64,000 bases of DNA from Lewinellaceae bacterium (GCA_020636405.1 JACJXW010000006.1:434001-498000), one strand, 5' to 3'; counted from the stretch's first letter, positions 8,513-17,522 are shown. Program-made: numbers and translations. Notes: generated from the letters alone by a model not told the origin.

Positions 8513-11500
8513 ATGAAAAAACTCTCACTAGTCCTGGGGCTAATGGTCTTTGCTATTGGCTCCATCCTTGCCCAACAATCAGTTTCCGGAAAGGTGACTG
8601 ACCAATCTGGCGAGCCGCTTCTAGGCGCCAGTATTCTTGTAAAAGGAACCTCAACGGGTACAGTTACCGACATCGACGGCAACTATTCGATCATGGTTCC
8701 ACAAGGCGCCACGACCCTGGTGGTCAGCTACACAGGGTTCAACTCGCAGGAAGTTGAGATCGGAAGCCAGACGATGATCAACATTACCATGGAAGAAGGG
8801 GTAACCCTCTCCGAGGCGGTGGTAACCGCTTTGGGTGTTCAGCGCGAAGAAAAAGCGCTGGGCTACGCTGTCCAGGAAGTAGGAGGCGACCAGGTGACGT
8901 TGACCAATGACGTCAACTTCGTCTCCTCCCTTTCGGGTAAAGTAGCCGGGGTGCAGATCATCAGTTCCTCCGGTGCCAGCCTTGGCGGTAGCGCCAAGAT
9001 CCGCATCCGCGGGGTGAACTCTCTGGACAGCGGCGACCCCCTCTACGTCGTAGATGGTACGCCCATTGCCAACGAAAACTTCTCCAGTACTACCGGCGGC
9101 GCTGACTTCGGTAACCTGGCGTCGGACATCCCCAGCAACGACATCGAAAAGATTTCTGTGCTGAAGGGGCCGGCTGCTACCGCGCTTTATGGCGAACGGG
9201 CTAAGAACGGCGTGGTGATGATCACCACTAAGAAGGGCTCTTTCGGCAAAAAAGGCCTGGGTGTGACCGTTTCCTCTACCCTGACCGCTGACCGCGTTTA
9301 CATCCTCCCGGAATATCAGAACGAATATGGTGGGGGGTACGACCAGGATTTCCCTGAATATGTGGACCCGATCGACGGCCAAACCTACCGTGGTTTGAAC
9401 TACTCTGCCGACGAAAGCTGGGGCCCCAGAATGGATGGCACCACCTACCGCCCCTGGTGGAGCTGGTACCCGGGAACTCCCGAGTATGGCACCACTATTC
9501 CTTTGACGGGCAACCCGGACAACGTGCGGAACTTCTTCGAATCGGGTATCACCAACATCAACTCGGTGGCCATCGATGGGGGTTCTGAAACAACCGGCTT
9601 CCGCTTCGGCTTCACCAACCTGAACCAAACCGGCGTTATTCCCAACTCCGACCTGGACCGCAACAGCGTCAACGTTAGTGTGCGTTCCAAACTGGCCGAG
9701 CGCCTGACCTTCGGCGTGAATGCCAACCTGATCTTTACTCAGGGCAACGGCCGCCCGGAATTCGGCTATAACGGCGACAACCCGGTGAACTCCTTCAACC
9801 AGTGGTTCCAGCGCCAGCTGGATATGGACCGCCTGAAGGACTACAGAAACCCCGACGGCACGTTCCGCTCCTGGAACATCCGCTCTCACACCGATACTCG
9901 GCCGTTGTACTGGGATAGCCCGTACTTCGTTGTTAATGAAAACTACAATACGGACTCCCGCGACCGCTACTTCGGGGACATTAACCTGAACTATGAAGTC
10001 GCTGAAGGCTTCAACATCATGGGCGCCCTGCGCCGGGATAACTTCACCCAGCGCCTCGAAACGCGGGTGGCTACCGGTGGCCTGGAAGAGCCTTACTATC
10101 GCGAATTCCTCGCTAATGGTACGGAGGACAACTACGAGTTGATCGGCTCCTACCAGAAGAACTTCGGCAGGGTCTCTCTGGATGCTACTGCCGGGGGGAA
10201 CATCCGGAAAAATAACTTCCATTCCAATGACGCAGGTACCGTTGGCGGCCTTACCGCTCCCAACTTGTTCAACGCCGGTGCTTCTGTCGACCGCCCCTCA
10301 GTGAGCAGCGAAAGACGCGAGAAGACAGTACGCAGCCTCTTTGGTTCTGCTACGGTGGGCTTCAATTCTCTGGCCTATGTCGGATTTACCCTGCGTAACG
10401 ACTGGTCTTCGGCTTTGCCGGCAGACAACAACAACTACCTGTATCCTTCCGTCTCCGGTAGCCTGATCTTCTCCGAACTGATCAACTCTTCGTGGTTGTC
10501 CTTCGGTAAGCTCTACGGCTCCGTTGCTCAGGTGGGCGCCGACCTCGACCCATACCTGACCAATAGCGTTTATGACTTCGGGGCAGCTCCTTACGGCAGC
10601 TCCTCTACCTTCACGGTACCCAACCTGCTGCCCAACCAGGATCTGGAGCAGACCTTATCCACCTCCTGGGAAGCCGGTATCGACATGCGTATGTTCAACA
10701 ACCGCCTGGGTTTCAACCTGATCTACTATCAGGGCAAAACCGAGAACGACATTCTGCAGGTGCAGATCCCGTCAGCTTCCGGTTATGACCAGGCGCTGGT
10801 AAACGCCGGCCGTATTGAGACCAAAGGCTTCGAACTGGCACTGTACGGTACGCCGATAGAGACCAGCGACCTGAGCTGGGACATCTCTTTCAACCTGGCC
10901 CGGAATACTTCCACTATTGAAGAGCTCTATGGCGACCTGACCAACTACAAACTCGCCGATGGTATTGGCGGTTCCCGTTGGGGCGGTTTTACCGTCAACG
11001 CTCGCATCGGTGAAGAGTGGGGATTGGCCAATGGCCGTGGGTTCACCTATGATGACCAGGGCCGCACCATCATCAGCAGTACGGGTAGCTACAAGGTGAC
11101 TTCCAATAAGGACCTGGGCTCCATCCTGCCCGATTACACGGGAGGCGTATTTAACACGCTGAATTTCAAAGGTTTTACGCTGCGGGCAATGGTTGACTTC
11201 CAGGTTGGTGGCCAATTCTTCTCCACGACCCGGATGTTCAACGCTTACTCCGGCCTGGGTATTGAAACGGTGGGCAACAACGCATTGGGCAACCCGGTTC
11301 GTGACCCGATCGTCGACGGTAGTGGTAATGTACTTGTTGATGCCGATGGTGCTCCGGTTGTCAGTGCTCCCCTGAGCGAAGTAGGCCCTGCCTCCGGTGG
11401 AATCCTGGTGGAAGGCGTATCTGAAACCGGTGAAGAATTATCCATCATCGTTGAACCGCAAACTTACTACGGCCGTATGTTCGGTTTGCATGAGCGTTGG

Positions 11501-11755
11501 CTCTACGATGCAAGCTTCGTGAAACTACGCGAAGTGAGCCTCGGCTACACTATCCCGAAAAAAGCCCTGGGCAACCTGCCGGTTCAAAGCCTGAACATTT
11601 CCATCATTGGACGCAACCTTTGGCTGATCAGCTCTAAGGTGGATGGTATTGACCCGTCGGAGATCCTGCCGGGCGCCAACAACATCGCCTTTGAAGAGCG
11701 CGGCGGCCTTCCGGGTGTCCGCTCGGTCGGCGCCAAACTGACGGTTGCCTTCTAA
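8513..11755 (+). CDS. SusC/RagA family TonB-linked outer membrane receptor
   Basis: Outer-membrane, TonB-dependent importer of 1080 residues for oligomeric nutrients, working with the SusD lipoprotein encoded next. A signal peptide (MKKLSLVLGLMVFAIGSILAQ) is followed by a carboxypeptidase-regulatory-like domain (VSGKVTDQSGEPLLGASILVKGT, residues 24-95). Then come the SusC linker and plug domain (GVNSLDSGDPLYVVDGTPI; LYGERAKNGVVMITTKKG near residue 225) and the 22-strand barrel, ending in SVGAKLTVAF with a terminal Phe as the barrel-assembly signal. No glycoside hydrolase, protease or sigma/anti-sigma pair lies nearby, so the substrate cannot be inferred from context. The codon mix is more GC-rich and regular than in the flanking orphan genes, typical of a highly expressed gene. 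Confidence 0.95.
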   Translation: MKKLSLVLGLMVFAIGSILAQQSVSGKVTDQSGEPLLGASILVKGTSTGTVTDIDGNYSIMVPQGATTLVVSYTGFNSQEVEIGSQTMINITMEEGVTLSEAVVTALGVQREEKALGYAVQEVGGDQVTLTNDVNFVSSLSGKVAGVQIISSSGASLGGSAKIRIRGVNSLDSGDPLYVVDGTPIANENFSSTTGGADFGNLASDIPSNDIEKISVLKGPAATALYGERAKNGVVMITTKKGSFGKKGLGVTVSSTLTADRVYILPEYQNEYGGGYDQDFPEYVDPIDGQTYRGLNYSADESWGPRMDGTTYRPWWSWYPGTPEYGTTIPLTGNPDNVRNFFESGITNINSVAIDGGSETTGFRFGFTNLNQTGVIPNSDLDRNSVNVSVRSKLAERLTFGVNANLIFTQGNGRPEFGYNGDNPVNSFNQWFQRQLDMDRLKDYRNPDGTFRSWNIRSHTDTRPLYWDSPYFVVNENYNTDSRDRYFGDINLNYEVAEGFNIMGALRRDNFTQRLETRVATGGLEEPYYREFLANGTEDNYELIGSYQKNFGRVSLDATAGGNIRKNNFHSNDAGTVGGLTAPNLFNAGASVDRPSVSSERREKTVRSLFGSATVGFNSLAYVGFTLRNDWSSALPADNNNYLYPSVSGSLIFSELINSSWLSFGKLYGSVAQVGADLDPYLTNSVYDFGAAPYGSSSTFTVPNLLPNQDLEQTLSTSWEAGIDMRMFNNRLGFNLIYYQGKTENDILQVQIPSASGYDQALVNAGRIETKGFELALYGTPIETSDLSWDISFNLARNTSTIEELYGDLTNYKLADGIGGSRWGGFTVNARIGEEWGLANGRGFTYDDQGRTIISSTGSYKVTSNKDLGSILPDYTGGVFNTLNFKGFTLRAMVDFQVGGQFFSTTRMFNAYSGLGIETVGNNALGNPVRDPIVDGSGNVLVDADGAPVVSAPLSEVGPASGGILVEGVSETGEELSIIVEPQTYYGRMFGLHERWLYDASFVKLREVSLGYTIPKKALGNLPVQSLNISIIGRNLWLISSKVDGIDPSEILPGANNIAFEERGGLPGVRSVGAKLTVAF

Positions 11756-11863
11756 TGAGAGGCATTGCCTTGGCTTGAGGAATAAAGCGGCAGCCGCCGG
11801 GCGGTTGGCCAGGCTGGCCTCTGGCGCCTGTCGCTCACTTTCTATTCTAAAATTTAGATCGAT

Positions 11864-13330
11864 ATGAAAAACATTCTTAATAAAGCGATTATCGCACTTT
11901 TAGTATTTGCCTTTACTGCCTGCGGGGACTTTGGCGACCTCAATGTCAATCCCAACAAGCCGGTAGCGGTAGATTCGGAGACGCTGCTCTCTAATTCTCT
12001 GCGCAGAATTGGAGGAGACAGCTTCAACGGATTTACGGGGGTTTTGAACAACACCCGGATAGGCCCGTTGTATGCTCAACAAATAGCTAACATAACCTAT
12101 ACAGATGATGACCGCTATCAGGCTGTGCAGTCCGACTTTTCGGTTTGGTACAATGGCCCCCTGGCCGACCTGGAGCGCATCATCCGGCTGAATACGGACG
12201 AGGAGACTAAAGCTGCTGCTTCGAAGAGTGGTTCCAACGCTAACCAGATCGCAGCCGCCCGCATTCTCAAAGCCTACTTCTACAACCTGCTGACCGACCT
12301 GTGGGGCCCGATGCCGTATAGCGAGGCGCTGAAAGGAGATGATGGCGTGTTCACGCCGGCTTTTGATTCTCAGGAAGCTATCTACCAGGCCCTGTTCACC
12401 GAACTGCAGGATGCTGTCGCCCAAATGGACGGCGGAGCCGGTGTATCCGGTGACTTCATCTTCGGCGGCGACATGGACGCCTGGGCGCGGTTCGCCAATA
12501 CCATCCGCATGAATATGGCCATCCGGGCCGCCGATGCCAACGAGACGCTGGCTAAGGCTCAGTTCCTGGATGCCATCGCCGATGGGGTGATCGAATCCGA
12601 CCTTCTGTACCCTTACCTGGCGGAGGCCAACAACGAGAACCCCTGGTATAATGAATTCCGTACCCGTACCGACTTTGCTTTGACGGAATTGCTGGTGAAC
12701 AACATGAAGGATAGCGGCGACCCGCGCCTGGCAAGCTATGCTGACCCTACCCTGAACTCGGTAGCAGCCGGTACGCCGCAGATCGTCGGTATGCCTTATG
12801 GCCTGTCTACTCCTTCTACCCAGCCGCCGGATGTATCCTTCCCGAACTCTACCTATGTGAAGGCTCAGGATGCTTCTCTGGCCATTTATTCCATGGCTCA
12901 GGTACAATTCGCCATGGCGGAGGCAGCGGCTCGCGGTTGGACTACCGACGACCCTGAGGACCATTACAAAGCAGCCATTAAGGCTTCCTGGGACCAGTGG
13001 AACGTCGACTATACTGAAGATGATTTCAATACTTACTACAATCAGGAAGGTATTGCCTGGGACGCCGGCAAGTGGGACCAACTGATCGGAAACCAGAAGT
13101 GGATCGCCCTCTTCGGCCAAGGTTATGAAGCCTGGACCGAGTGGCGCCGGCTGGACTATCCGGAACTCATCATTCCGGAAGATCCGCTGAGCCCGAGCGG
13201 CGGCATTCCGGTACGCCTCATCTACCCGGCTTCTGCTGAGAACCTGAATCCGGCCAACTACCAGCAGGCTTTACAGCTTCTGGGTGGCCCGGATAGCGAT
13301 GACACTCGCCTGTGGTGGGATGTTAAGTAA
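11864..13330 (+). CDS. SusD/RagB family nutrient-binding lipoprotein
   Basis: Surface lipoprotein of 488 residues that captures substrate on top of the SusC pore. The N-terminus MKNILNKAIIALLVFAFTACGD has a lipobox cysteine at residue 20. The body has the SusD tetratricopeptide-like helices (ARILKAYFYNLLTDLWGPMPYSEAL is a hallmark; EALFTEL-type helices follow) and the C-terminal QKWIALFGQGYEAWTEWRRL signature. The overall pattern fits the SusD-like_2 branch. It starts 108 bases after susC, so the two form an operon. Confidence 0.94.
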   Translation: MKNILNKAIIALLVFAFTACGDFGDLNVNPNKPVAVDSETLLSNSLRRIGGDSFNGFTGVLNNTRIGPLYAQQIANITYTDDDRYQAVQSDFSVWYNGPLADLERIIRLNTDEETKAAASKSGSNANQIAAARILKAYFYNLLTDLWGPMPYSEALKGDDGVFTPAFDSQEAIYQALFTELQDAVAQMDGGAGVSGDFIFGGDMDAWARFANTIRMNMAIRAADANETLAKAQFLDAIADGVIESDLLYPYLAEANNENPWYNEFRTRTDFALTELLVNNMKDSGDPRLASYADPTLNSVAAGTPQIVGMPYGLSTPSTQPPDVSFPNSTYVKAQDASLAIYSMAQVQFAMAEAAARGWTTDDPEDHYKAAIKASWDQWNVDYTEDDFNTYYNQEGIAWDAGKWDQLIGNQKWIALFGQGYEAWTEWRRLDYPELIIPEDPLSPSGGIPVRLIYPASAENLNPANYQQALQLLGGPDSDDTRLWWDVK

Positions 13331-13376
13331 TCCGGACGATCCAGATCCATCTGGTGCGTAGCAAATAACGAAATGT

Positions 13377-13411
13377 ATGGCGGCTGTTCCGGTAACCGGG
13401 GCAGCCGCCAT
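13377..13411 (+). terminator. Probable terminator of the susC/susD operon
   Basis: Perfect 10-bp stem (ATGGCGGCTG / CAGCCGCCAT) with a 15-base loop that itself contains CCGG-TAA-CCGG, 46 bases after the susD stop. Only a short CGTTTC follows instead of a real T run. The remainder of the 318-base gap up to 13648 shows nothing else I can recognise. Confidence 0.5.
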
Positions 13412-13648
13412 CGTTTCAGAGGGGCTGTTATTAGGTGGCCCGTAACGATTAGCAGCAGGAAGCCGGCCCGCCCTGCCTTCATCTCCTGCCCGATCCGGGC
13501 CCTCCTTCTTACGTATGCCATCCCCCGGAATTGCCTCCAGGCATAGTACCGGCGACAGATTTGCCGGCAGAAATTGGAGCTCTTTATATATATGCATGAA
13601 CCAATTACACGGCCGTTCCGTAGTAGATGTTATCAATACCCAATTCGT

Positions 13649-14788
13649 ATGAAAAGGACTTTCACTGCCTTTCTTTCCCTTCTATTGATTGCTACTTGGT
13701 TGTTTTCCTGTGACAAGGAAGAAACCGTCCTGGCAGTGGCCGGGGCCGGCGCCGCAAGGCCCACGGTCAAGGTGGTCAACGATTGGGTCAATGGCCGGGC
13801 GGTGGTTGTTGCCGGCGCCCGAAAGTATGAATTCATGGTGGCTTTCGGCCGCGAGATGCCCGACGGAGCAATGCTGGAGTTCAAAGAGATCCCCACCATT
13901 CTTCCCATCATTATGGAAGACCAGGACGGCAGCCGCTGGGATGTGTTCGGTTATGCAGTGAGCGGCCCGCGCCGGGGGCAGCGCCTGCCTATTGTCTCTT
14001 CTTATATGGGGTATTGGTTTGCCATTGCCGGCATGTACCCGGGAGCTGAACTATTTGAGGGAGAAAGCCCGGATCAATCCTTTACGCCGCCGCCGGCTTC
14101 TCCGGGCTGGACCGTGCCGGAAGAAGAGGTCTTTTCGGGCAGCAGTTTCGACCTGATTCCTGCCCTGGATTTTCCAGGAATAGAACGATACCGGGAAAAG
14201 GACTTTCTGGATAATGAATATTTTCTTGCGGATACTGCTTTGCTGATCGGACTAAAGTTGGGGGGCAAATACCGGCTTTACCCGCATGCCATCCTCGATT
14301 TTCACGAAATAGTCAACGATACCATTGGTGAAGAGCACTTTGCCGTTTCCTATTGTCCACTGACGGGTACGGCTACGGCATGGAACCGGGGCCTGGGAGG
14401 GCAGGCGACTACTTTTGGCGTGTCCGGTTTATTGTACAACAGCAACCTGATCGCGTTCGACCGCCTGACGGAAAGCCTGTGGTCGCAAATGCGGCAGGAA
14501 TGTATCGGTGGGCCGGTGGCGGGGTTTGCCAAGGATATTATTCCCGTGCTCGAAACCAACTGGGGTACCTGGAAAACCCTGCTGCGTGAGCCTGAGCTGA
14601 TCTCTTTTGAAACTGGCCATGACTACAATTACGATTCCTCTCCCTACAGCAATTATGCCTGTTGCGCACAAGGTTCACCCTATCCAGTGCAGTATGAAGA
14701 TAGCCGATTGCCTTCTAAAGAACGGGTATTGGGCGTAGTAGTCGATGGTAAGGCCAAGGCATATCGGTTTTCCTCCTTCGATTATTAG
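13649..14788 (+). CDS. DUF3179 domain lipoprotein, C-terminally short
   Basis: Secreted lipoprotein (lipobox cysteine in LLLIATWLFSCDK) of 379 residues. It carries the DUF3179 core: HAILDFHEIVNDTIGEEHFAVSYCPLTGTATAWNR, TTFGVSGLLYNSNLIAFDRLTESLWSQM and DSRLPSKERVLGVVVDGKAKAYRF. In the relatives I recall, the chain continues about 50-60 residues past KAKAYRF with a VINDTxGG-type strand. Here it stops after SSFDY at a TAG, and no continuation is visible in the other frames. The family's activity is unknown; conserved Cys and His residues suggest a redox or metal role. Start chosen at the ATG (MKRTFTAFLSL) that opens the signal peptide. Confidence 0.8.
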   Translation: MKRTFTAFLSLLLIATWLFSCDKEETVLAVAGAGAARPTVKVVNDWVNGRAVVVAGARKYEFMVAFGREMPDGAMLEFKEIPTILPIIMEDQDGSRWDVFGYAVSGPRRGQRLPIVSSYMGYWFAIAGMYPGAELFEGESPDQSFTPPPASPGWTVPEEEVFSGSSFDLIPALDFPGIERYREKDFLDNEYFLADTALLIGLKLGGKYRLYPHAILDFHEIVNDTIGEEHFAVSYCPLTGTATAWNRGLGGQATTFGVSGLLYNSNLIAFDRLTESLWSQMRQECIGGPVAGFAKDIIPVLETNWGTWKTLLREPELISFETGHDYNYDSSPYSNYACCAQGSPYPVQYEDSRLPSKERVLGVVVDGKAKAYRFSSFDY

Positions 14789-14828
14789 GACAGGCTACTT
14801 TCAAGTGGCCTGTAACCAAATGCCTGCC

Positions 14829-15290
14829 CTAAAAACTGATCGTGTAAGAATATCCTCCGCCTTTCTCGCCTTCGGGAGTTTCCTTTGAAGGTTCTTTTTT
14901 AGTAGCCGTGACCGTGTAGGAATATTGCATCCCGGTTGCAGGGGCATTTACCTTTCTTGCCTTCTGTTTCGGCAGCCGGAAGTGGATTTTTATATCCCTG
15001 TGAAAGAGGACTTTCACTCCCCGGGTTTTTGGGACTTCAAATTTTAACAGGCGTGTGAGGCGAATGGCCTCCTCATCACATCCGTGGCCCAGCCCGGAAA
15101 TCACCCTGGTGTCCACTACATTGCCTTTATGATCGATGGCGTACTTGAGGACGACCGTACCTTCCACCTTTTCCTCAAGCGCCGCTTCCGGATAACGCAG
15201 ATTTTCATGGATAAAGGCTTTCAATGCCCTTGGGCCCCCATCGTAGATGGGTTTCTTGATAAAGTTTTTGTCCTTTTTCTCTTTTGACAT
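14829..15290 (-). CDS. TonB C-terminal domain protein lacking a membrane anchor
   Basis: The 153-residue protein contains one TonB C-terminal domain (residues 20-105): GPRALKAFIHENLRYPEAALEEKVEGTVVLKYAIDHKGNVVDTRVISGLGHGCDEEAIRLTRLLKF. In TonB this domain contacts the TonB box of outer-membrane receptors. There is no N-terminal transmembrane helix or signal peptide, only a lysine-rich start (MSKEKKDKNFIKK), so it may be cytoplasmic or a detached partner, unlike a standard energy transducer. The C-terminal tail has a repeated YSYT-x-[TS] motif (QYSYTVTATKK, GYSYTISF). Convergent with the DUF3179 gene. Confidence 0.75.
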   Translation of the reverse strand: MSKEKKDKNFIKKPIYDGGPRALKAFIHENLRYPEAALEEKVEGTVVLKYAIDHKGNVVDTRVISGLGHGCDEEAIRLTRLLKFEVPKTRGVKVLFHRDIKIHFRLPKQKARKVNAPATGMQYSYTVTATKKEPSKETPEGEKGGGYSYTISF

Positions 15291-15396
15291 AGATCCTGGA
15301 GCGGGTTACAGCGTTTTTTCAATTCAGCCCGATGGGCCTTTGAGATAGGATTAAAAGAACAGCCAAAAAAACCAAACACAAAATATAAAAGTTATT

Positions 15397-15404
15397 TACC
15401 TTTG
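15397..15404 (+). promoter_or_regulatory. -7 promoter element upstream of rpsU
   Basis: TACCTTTG matches TAnnTTTG. A TTG at the matching -33 distance is not visible, so the call rests on the -7 half and on its position 30 bases before the rpsU ATG. Confidence 0.45.
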
Positions 15405-15434
15405 CGCGCTGAAAAATTAAAAAATCGCTTAATC

Positions 15435-15626
15435 ATGATCATCGTAGACGTTCGCGACAACGAATCTATTGAAAGGGCGCTGAAAAAGTACAAGATCAAG
15501 TACAACCGTGCCGGTATTATGCGGGAGCTGCGCGACCGCCAACAGTATACCAAACCATCGGTGCGCCGCAGGAACGAGAAGCTCAAGGCCATTTACCGCC
15601 AACAGAAGCACGTAGAAATAGAATAA
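15435..15626 (+). CDS. rpsU: 30S ribosomal protein bS21
   Basis: A small basic protein of 63 residues starting MIIVDVRDNESIERALKKYK and ending in Arg/Lys-rich helices, typical of bS21 on the platform of the 30S subunit. In Bacteroidota, bS21 lies near the 16S 3' end and helps hide the anti-Shine-Dalgarno, which fits the lack of good ribosome-binding sites in this window. A longer frame from 15402 begins with a non-ATG codon and is rejected. It heads the run rpsU-xerC-hpf. Confidence 0.95.
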   Translation: MIIVDVRDNESIERALKKYKIKYNRAGIMRELRDRQQYTKPSVRRRNEKLKAIYRQQKHVEIE

Positions 15627-15698
15627 TACAGGTTGACAATCTCTTCTTTTCTCTATAAATTGTAGGAGTTAGTTTCTCCATGACAATTTAAACTGGGA

Positions 15699-16598
15699 AT
15701 GAGAGAAAAGTCCTTCCTGCAATATCTACAATACGAGAAAAGGTTCTCGCCGAACACCATTACTGCTTACCGGAAAGACCTGGAGCAGTTCCTGCAATTT
15801 ATAGAACAAGAGATGTGCCTCACCTCTGTGACGGAAGTGGGGCATTCTCATATACGCTCCTGGATCGTTCACCTCATTGGCCTGGGGCAGTCTGCCCGAA
15901 CTGCCAACCGCAAGTTATCTACCTTAAAGGCTTATTTTCGCTTTCTCATCCGGAGGAACCATCTCACGTCCGACCCTACGGCAAAAGTGTCTGCTCCGAA
16001 GGTGGGCAAACGCCTGCCCGGTAGCCTTAAAGAATCTGAACTCGGGCAGCTCTTTCAGCAAGTAGAATTTGAATCAGGCTATAGCGGATCACGGGACCGC
16101 ATGATCCTGGAATTGCTATACGCTACGGGTATGCGCCGCTCGGAGGCCATAGCTTTGGAGCTTAAAGATATTGACTTCCAAAGTTTACAGCTTCGCATTA
16201 TGGGCAAAGGCAGTAAGGAGCGCCTGGTGCCCATCAGCAGGGGGCTGGCTGGCAATTTACAGGCCTATTTGTCGGATCGGTCGGATGCTTTTCCTGATTC
16301 GGGGGCTGCTTGGTTGTTTCTCACCGATAAAGGGCGGCAATTGTATCCGAAACTAATATATAATATTGTTTACAAGTACCTTTCAATGGTCGCCAGTAAC
16401 GAGCGGCGGGGGCCGCATGCCCTTCGGCACTCCTTTGCCACCCACCTTTCTGAAAATGGCGCCGACCTGAATGCGATCAAAGCTTTGCTGGGGCACTCCA
16501 GCCTTGCTTCCACACAGATTTATACCCATAATTCCATTGAACGATTAAAACAAGTCTATAATAAAGCCCACCCAAAGGCCGGCTTGGATGACGATTGA
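15699..16598 (+). CDS. xerC: Tyrosine recombinase XerC/XerD-like
   Basis: Site-specific recombinase of 299 residues that resolves chromosome dimers. The N-terminal SAM-like core-binding domain (FLQYLQYEKRFSPNTITAYRKDLEQFLQFI) is followed by the catalytic domain. That domain carries all the expected residues: Arg in YATGMRRSEAIAL, Lys in MGKGSKERLVPI, HxxR in HALRHSFATHL, and His and nucleophilic Tyr in LLGHSSLASTQIYTH. Its place between rpsU and hpf is the usual chromosomal one in Bacteroidota, so this is the housekeeping enzyme and not an integrase of a mobile element. Confidence 0.92.
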   Translation: MREKSFLQYLQYEKRFSPNTITAYRKDLEQFLQFIEQEMCLTSVTEVGHSHIRSWIVHLIGLGQSARTANRKLSTLKAYFRFLIRRNHLTSDPTAKVSAPKVGKRLPGSLKESELGQLFQQVEFESGYSGSRDRMILELLYATGMRRSEAIALELKDIDFQSLQLRIMGKGSKERLVPISRGLAGNLQAYLSDRSDAFPDSGAAWLFLTDKGRQLYPKLIYNIVYKYLSMVASNERRGPHALRHSFATHLSENGADLNAIKALLGHSSLASTQIYTHNSIERLKQVYNKAHPKAGLDDD

Positions 16599-16657
16599 AT
16601 TCCAGCCGCAATTCCTTATTCCCAATTTCATTGTTAATTCACCAAAAAGGAAAGATT

Positions 16658-16957
16658 ATGAGAGTTCATACCGAATCTGTTCAGTTTAAAGCAGACCAAA
16701 AACTCATCCAGTACATTGAGAAGAGGCTTAATAAGATGGATCAGTTCTTCGACCGGATCATTGAAGCCAGAGTAACGCTGAAGCTGGAAAATTCCGGACA
16801 AATCAAGGATAAGATCGCAGAGGTGAGGCTGAGTGTGCCAGGAGACCAGTTGATAGCAAAGGAAGCCAGTAAGACTTTTGAAGCCTCCGTCGATAATGCG
16901 GCTTCGGCTTTGAAGCGGCAGCTCATAAAGTATAAGGAACGACTGCGCAACGATTGA
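16658..16957 (+). CDS. hpf: Ribosome hibernation promoting factor, short form (first copy)
   Basis: The 99-residue protein MRVHTESVQFKADQKLIQYIEKRL... has the beta-alpha-beta-beta-beta-alpha HPF/RaiA fold, which binds the 30S decoding site in stationary phase. It includes KMDQFFDRIIEARVTLKLE and AEVRLSVPGDQLIAKEAS, ending in a basic helix. It lacks the C-terminal dimerisation domain of long HPF. A second, different short HPF is at 54426-54728. It follows xerC by 59 bases and is closed by a strong terminator at 16995. Confidence 0.92.
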   Translation: MRVHTESVQFKADQKLIQYIEKRLNKMDQFFDRIIEARVTLKLENSGQIKDKIAEVRLSVPGDQLIAKEASKTFEASVDNAASALKRQLIKYKERLRND

Positions 16958-16994
16958 CAGCTGCAGTTCGGGTGGGTAAAAATGTATGTGTTCA

Positions 16995-17035
16995 AAGCTC
17001 CCTTGCCGGCCCCGGCAAGGGAGCTTGTTTTTTTT
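16995..17035 (+). terminator. Strong rho-independent terminator after hpf
   Basis: Perfect 15-bp stem (16995-17009 with 17012-17026) with a 2-base loop, followed by G and nine T residues. Ends the rpsU-xerC-hpf transcript. Confidence 0.95.
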
Positions 17036-17039
17036 CGTT

Positions 17040-17448
17040 TTTCCGGTTTCTGGTATAGGAGAATAGGGAATTCTTTCTAAATTTGCACCACGTCAAAAAA
17101 AAGGCGAAAAAAGAATAGCACTATTTTTTCTTTTGTTAAAATGTTCTATCTTTGCAATCGCTTTGAGAAAATGTTCTCGAGCCATGATTGAAATAGCCGT
17201 AATTGCTGGCTTTGTGCTTTTGTTCGCAAGGTTTTTAAGATCCTGTTAGCAGGAACTTTTCCTTCCTCAAAAACCTTTGGATGATTGGGCTTGTAGGCAG
17301 GAACTGAGCCAGGATTGTTGAGGCCGAGAAGCCTTTTTGAAACACCGCTGAATCTAAATAGGCCAGCATAGCTTCCCGCTTTTTGAAGCGGCCGCTTTGA
17401 CGAGTTGAGCGCGGAAGGCGAAGTTGATATTCCGTATAGCCACAATAA
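17040..17448. other. Gap before the tRNA cluster: -7 elements, hairpin and a diverged duplication
   Basis: No convincing gene. Two -7-like elements in plus orientation are present (TAAATTTG 17078-17085 and TATCTTTG 17147-17154). They may start a tRNA transcript with a long 5' leader. Around 17230-17280 an AAGGTTTTT/AAAAACCTT pair encloses a CCTG-TTAG-CAGG hairpin. GCCAGCATAGCT at 17362-17373 repeats the first 12 bases of the tRNA-Thr at 17449, with similar upstream sequence in both places, which suggests an old duplication of about 85 bp that copied the tRNA 5' end. Confidence 0.5.
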
Positions 17449-17522
17449 GCCAGCATAGCTCAGTTGGCCAGAGCAGCTGATTTGTAATCAGCGGGTCGGG
17501 GGTTCGAATCCCTCTGCTGGCT
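17449..17522 (+). tRNA. tRNA-Thr (anticodon TGT)
   Basis: Full cloverleaf: acceptor GCCAGCA/TGCTGGC, D-arm GCTC...GAGC, anticodon stem GCTGA/TCAGC with loop TTTGTAA, T-arm with GTTCGAATC. CCA is not encoded. Confidence 0.95.

Noticed and set aside
8651..10222. 523-codon minus-strand open frame
   Set aside because: Antisense shadow of the GC-biased susC gene; no family motifs.
15699..16598. Tyrosine recombinase as a sign of an integrated element next to tRNA genes
   Set aside because: It lies in the housekeeping rpsU-xerC-hpf order, no attachment-site duplication of the tRNA ends that would bound an island is seen, and the following genes are core.
17146..17456. Minus-strand frames of 73-99 codons before the tRNA cluster
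   Set aside because: No family, low quality composition, and they overlap the promoter-like elements and tRNA 5' end.
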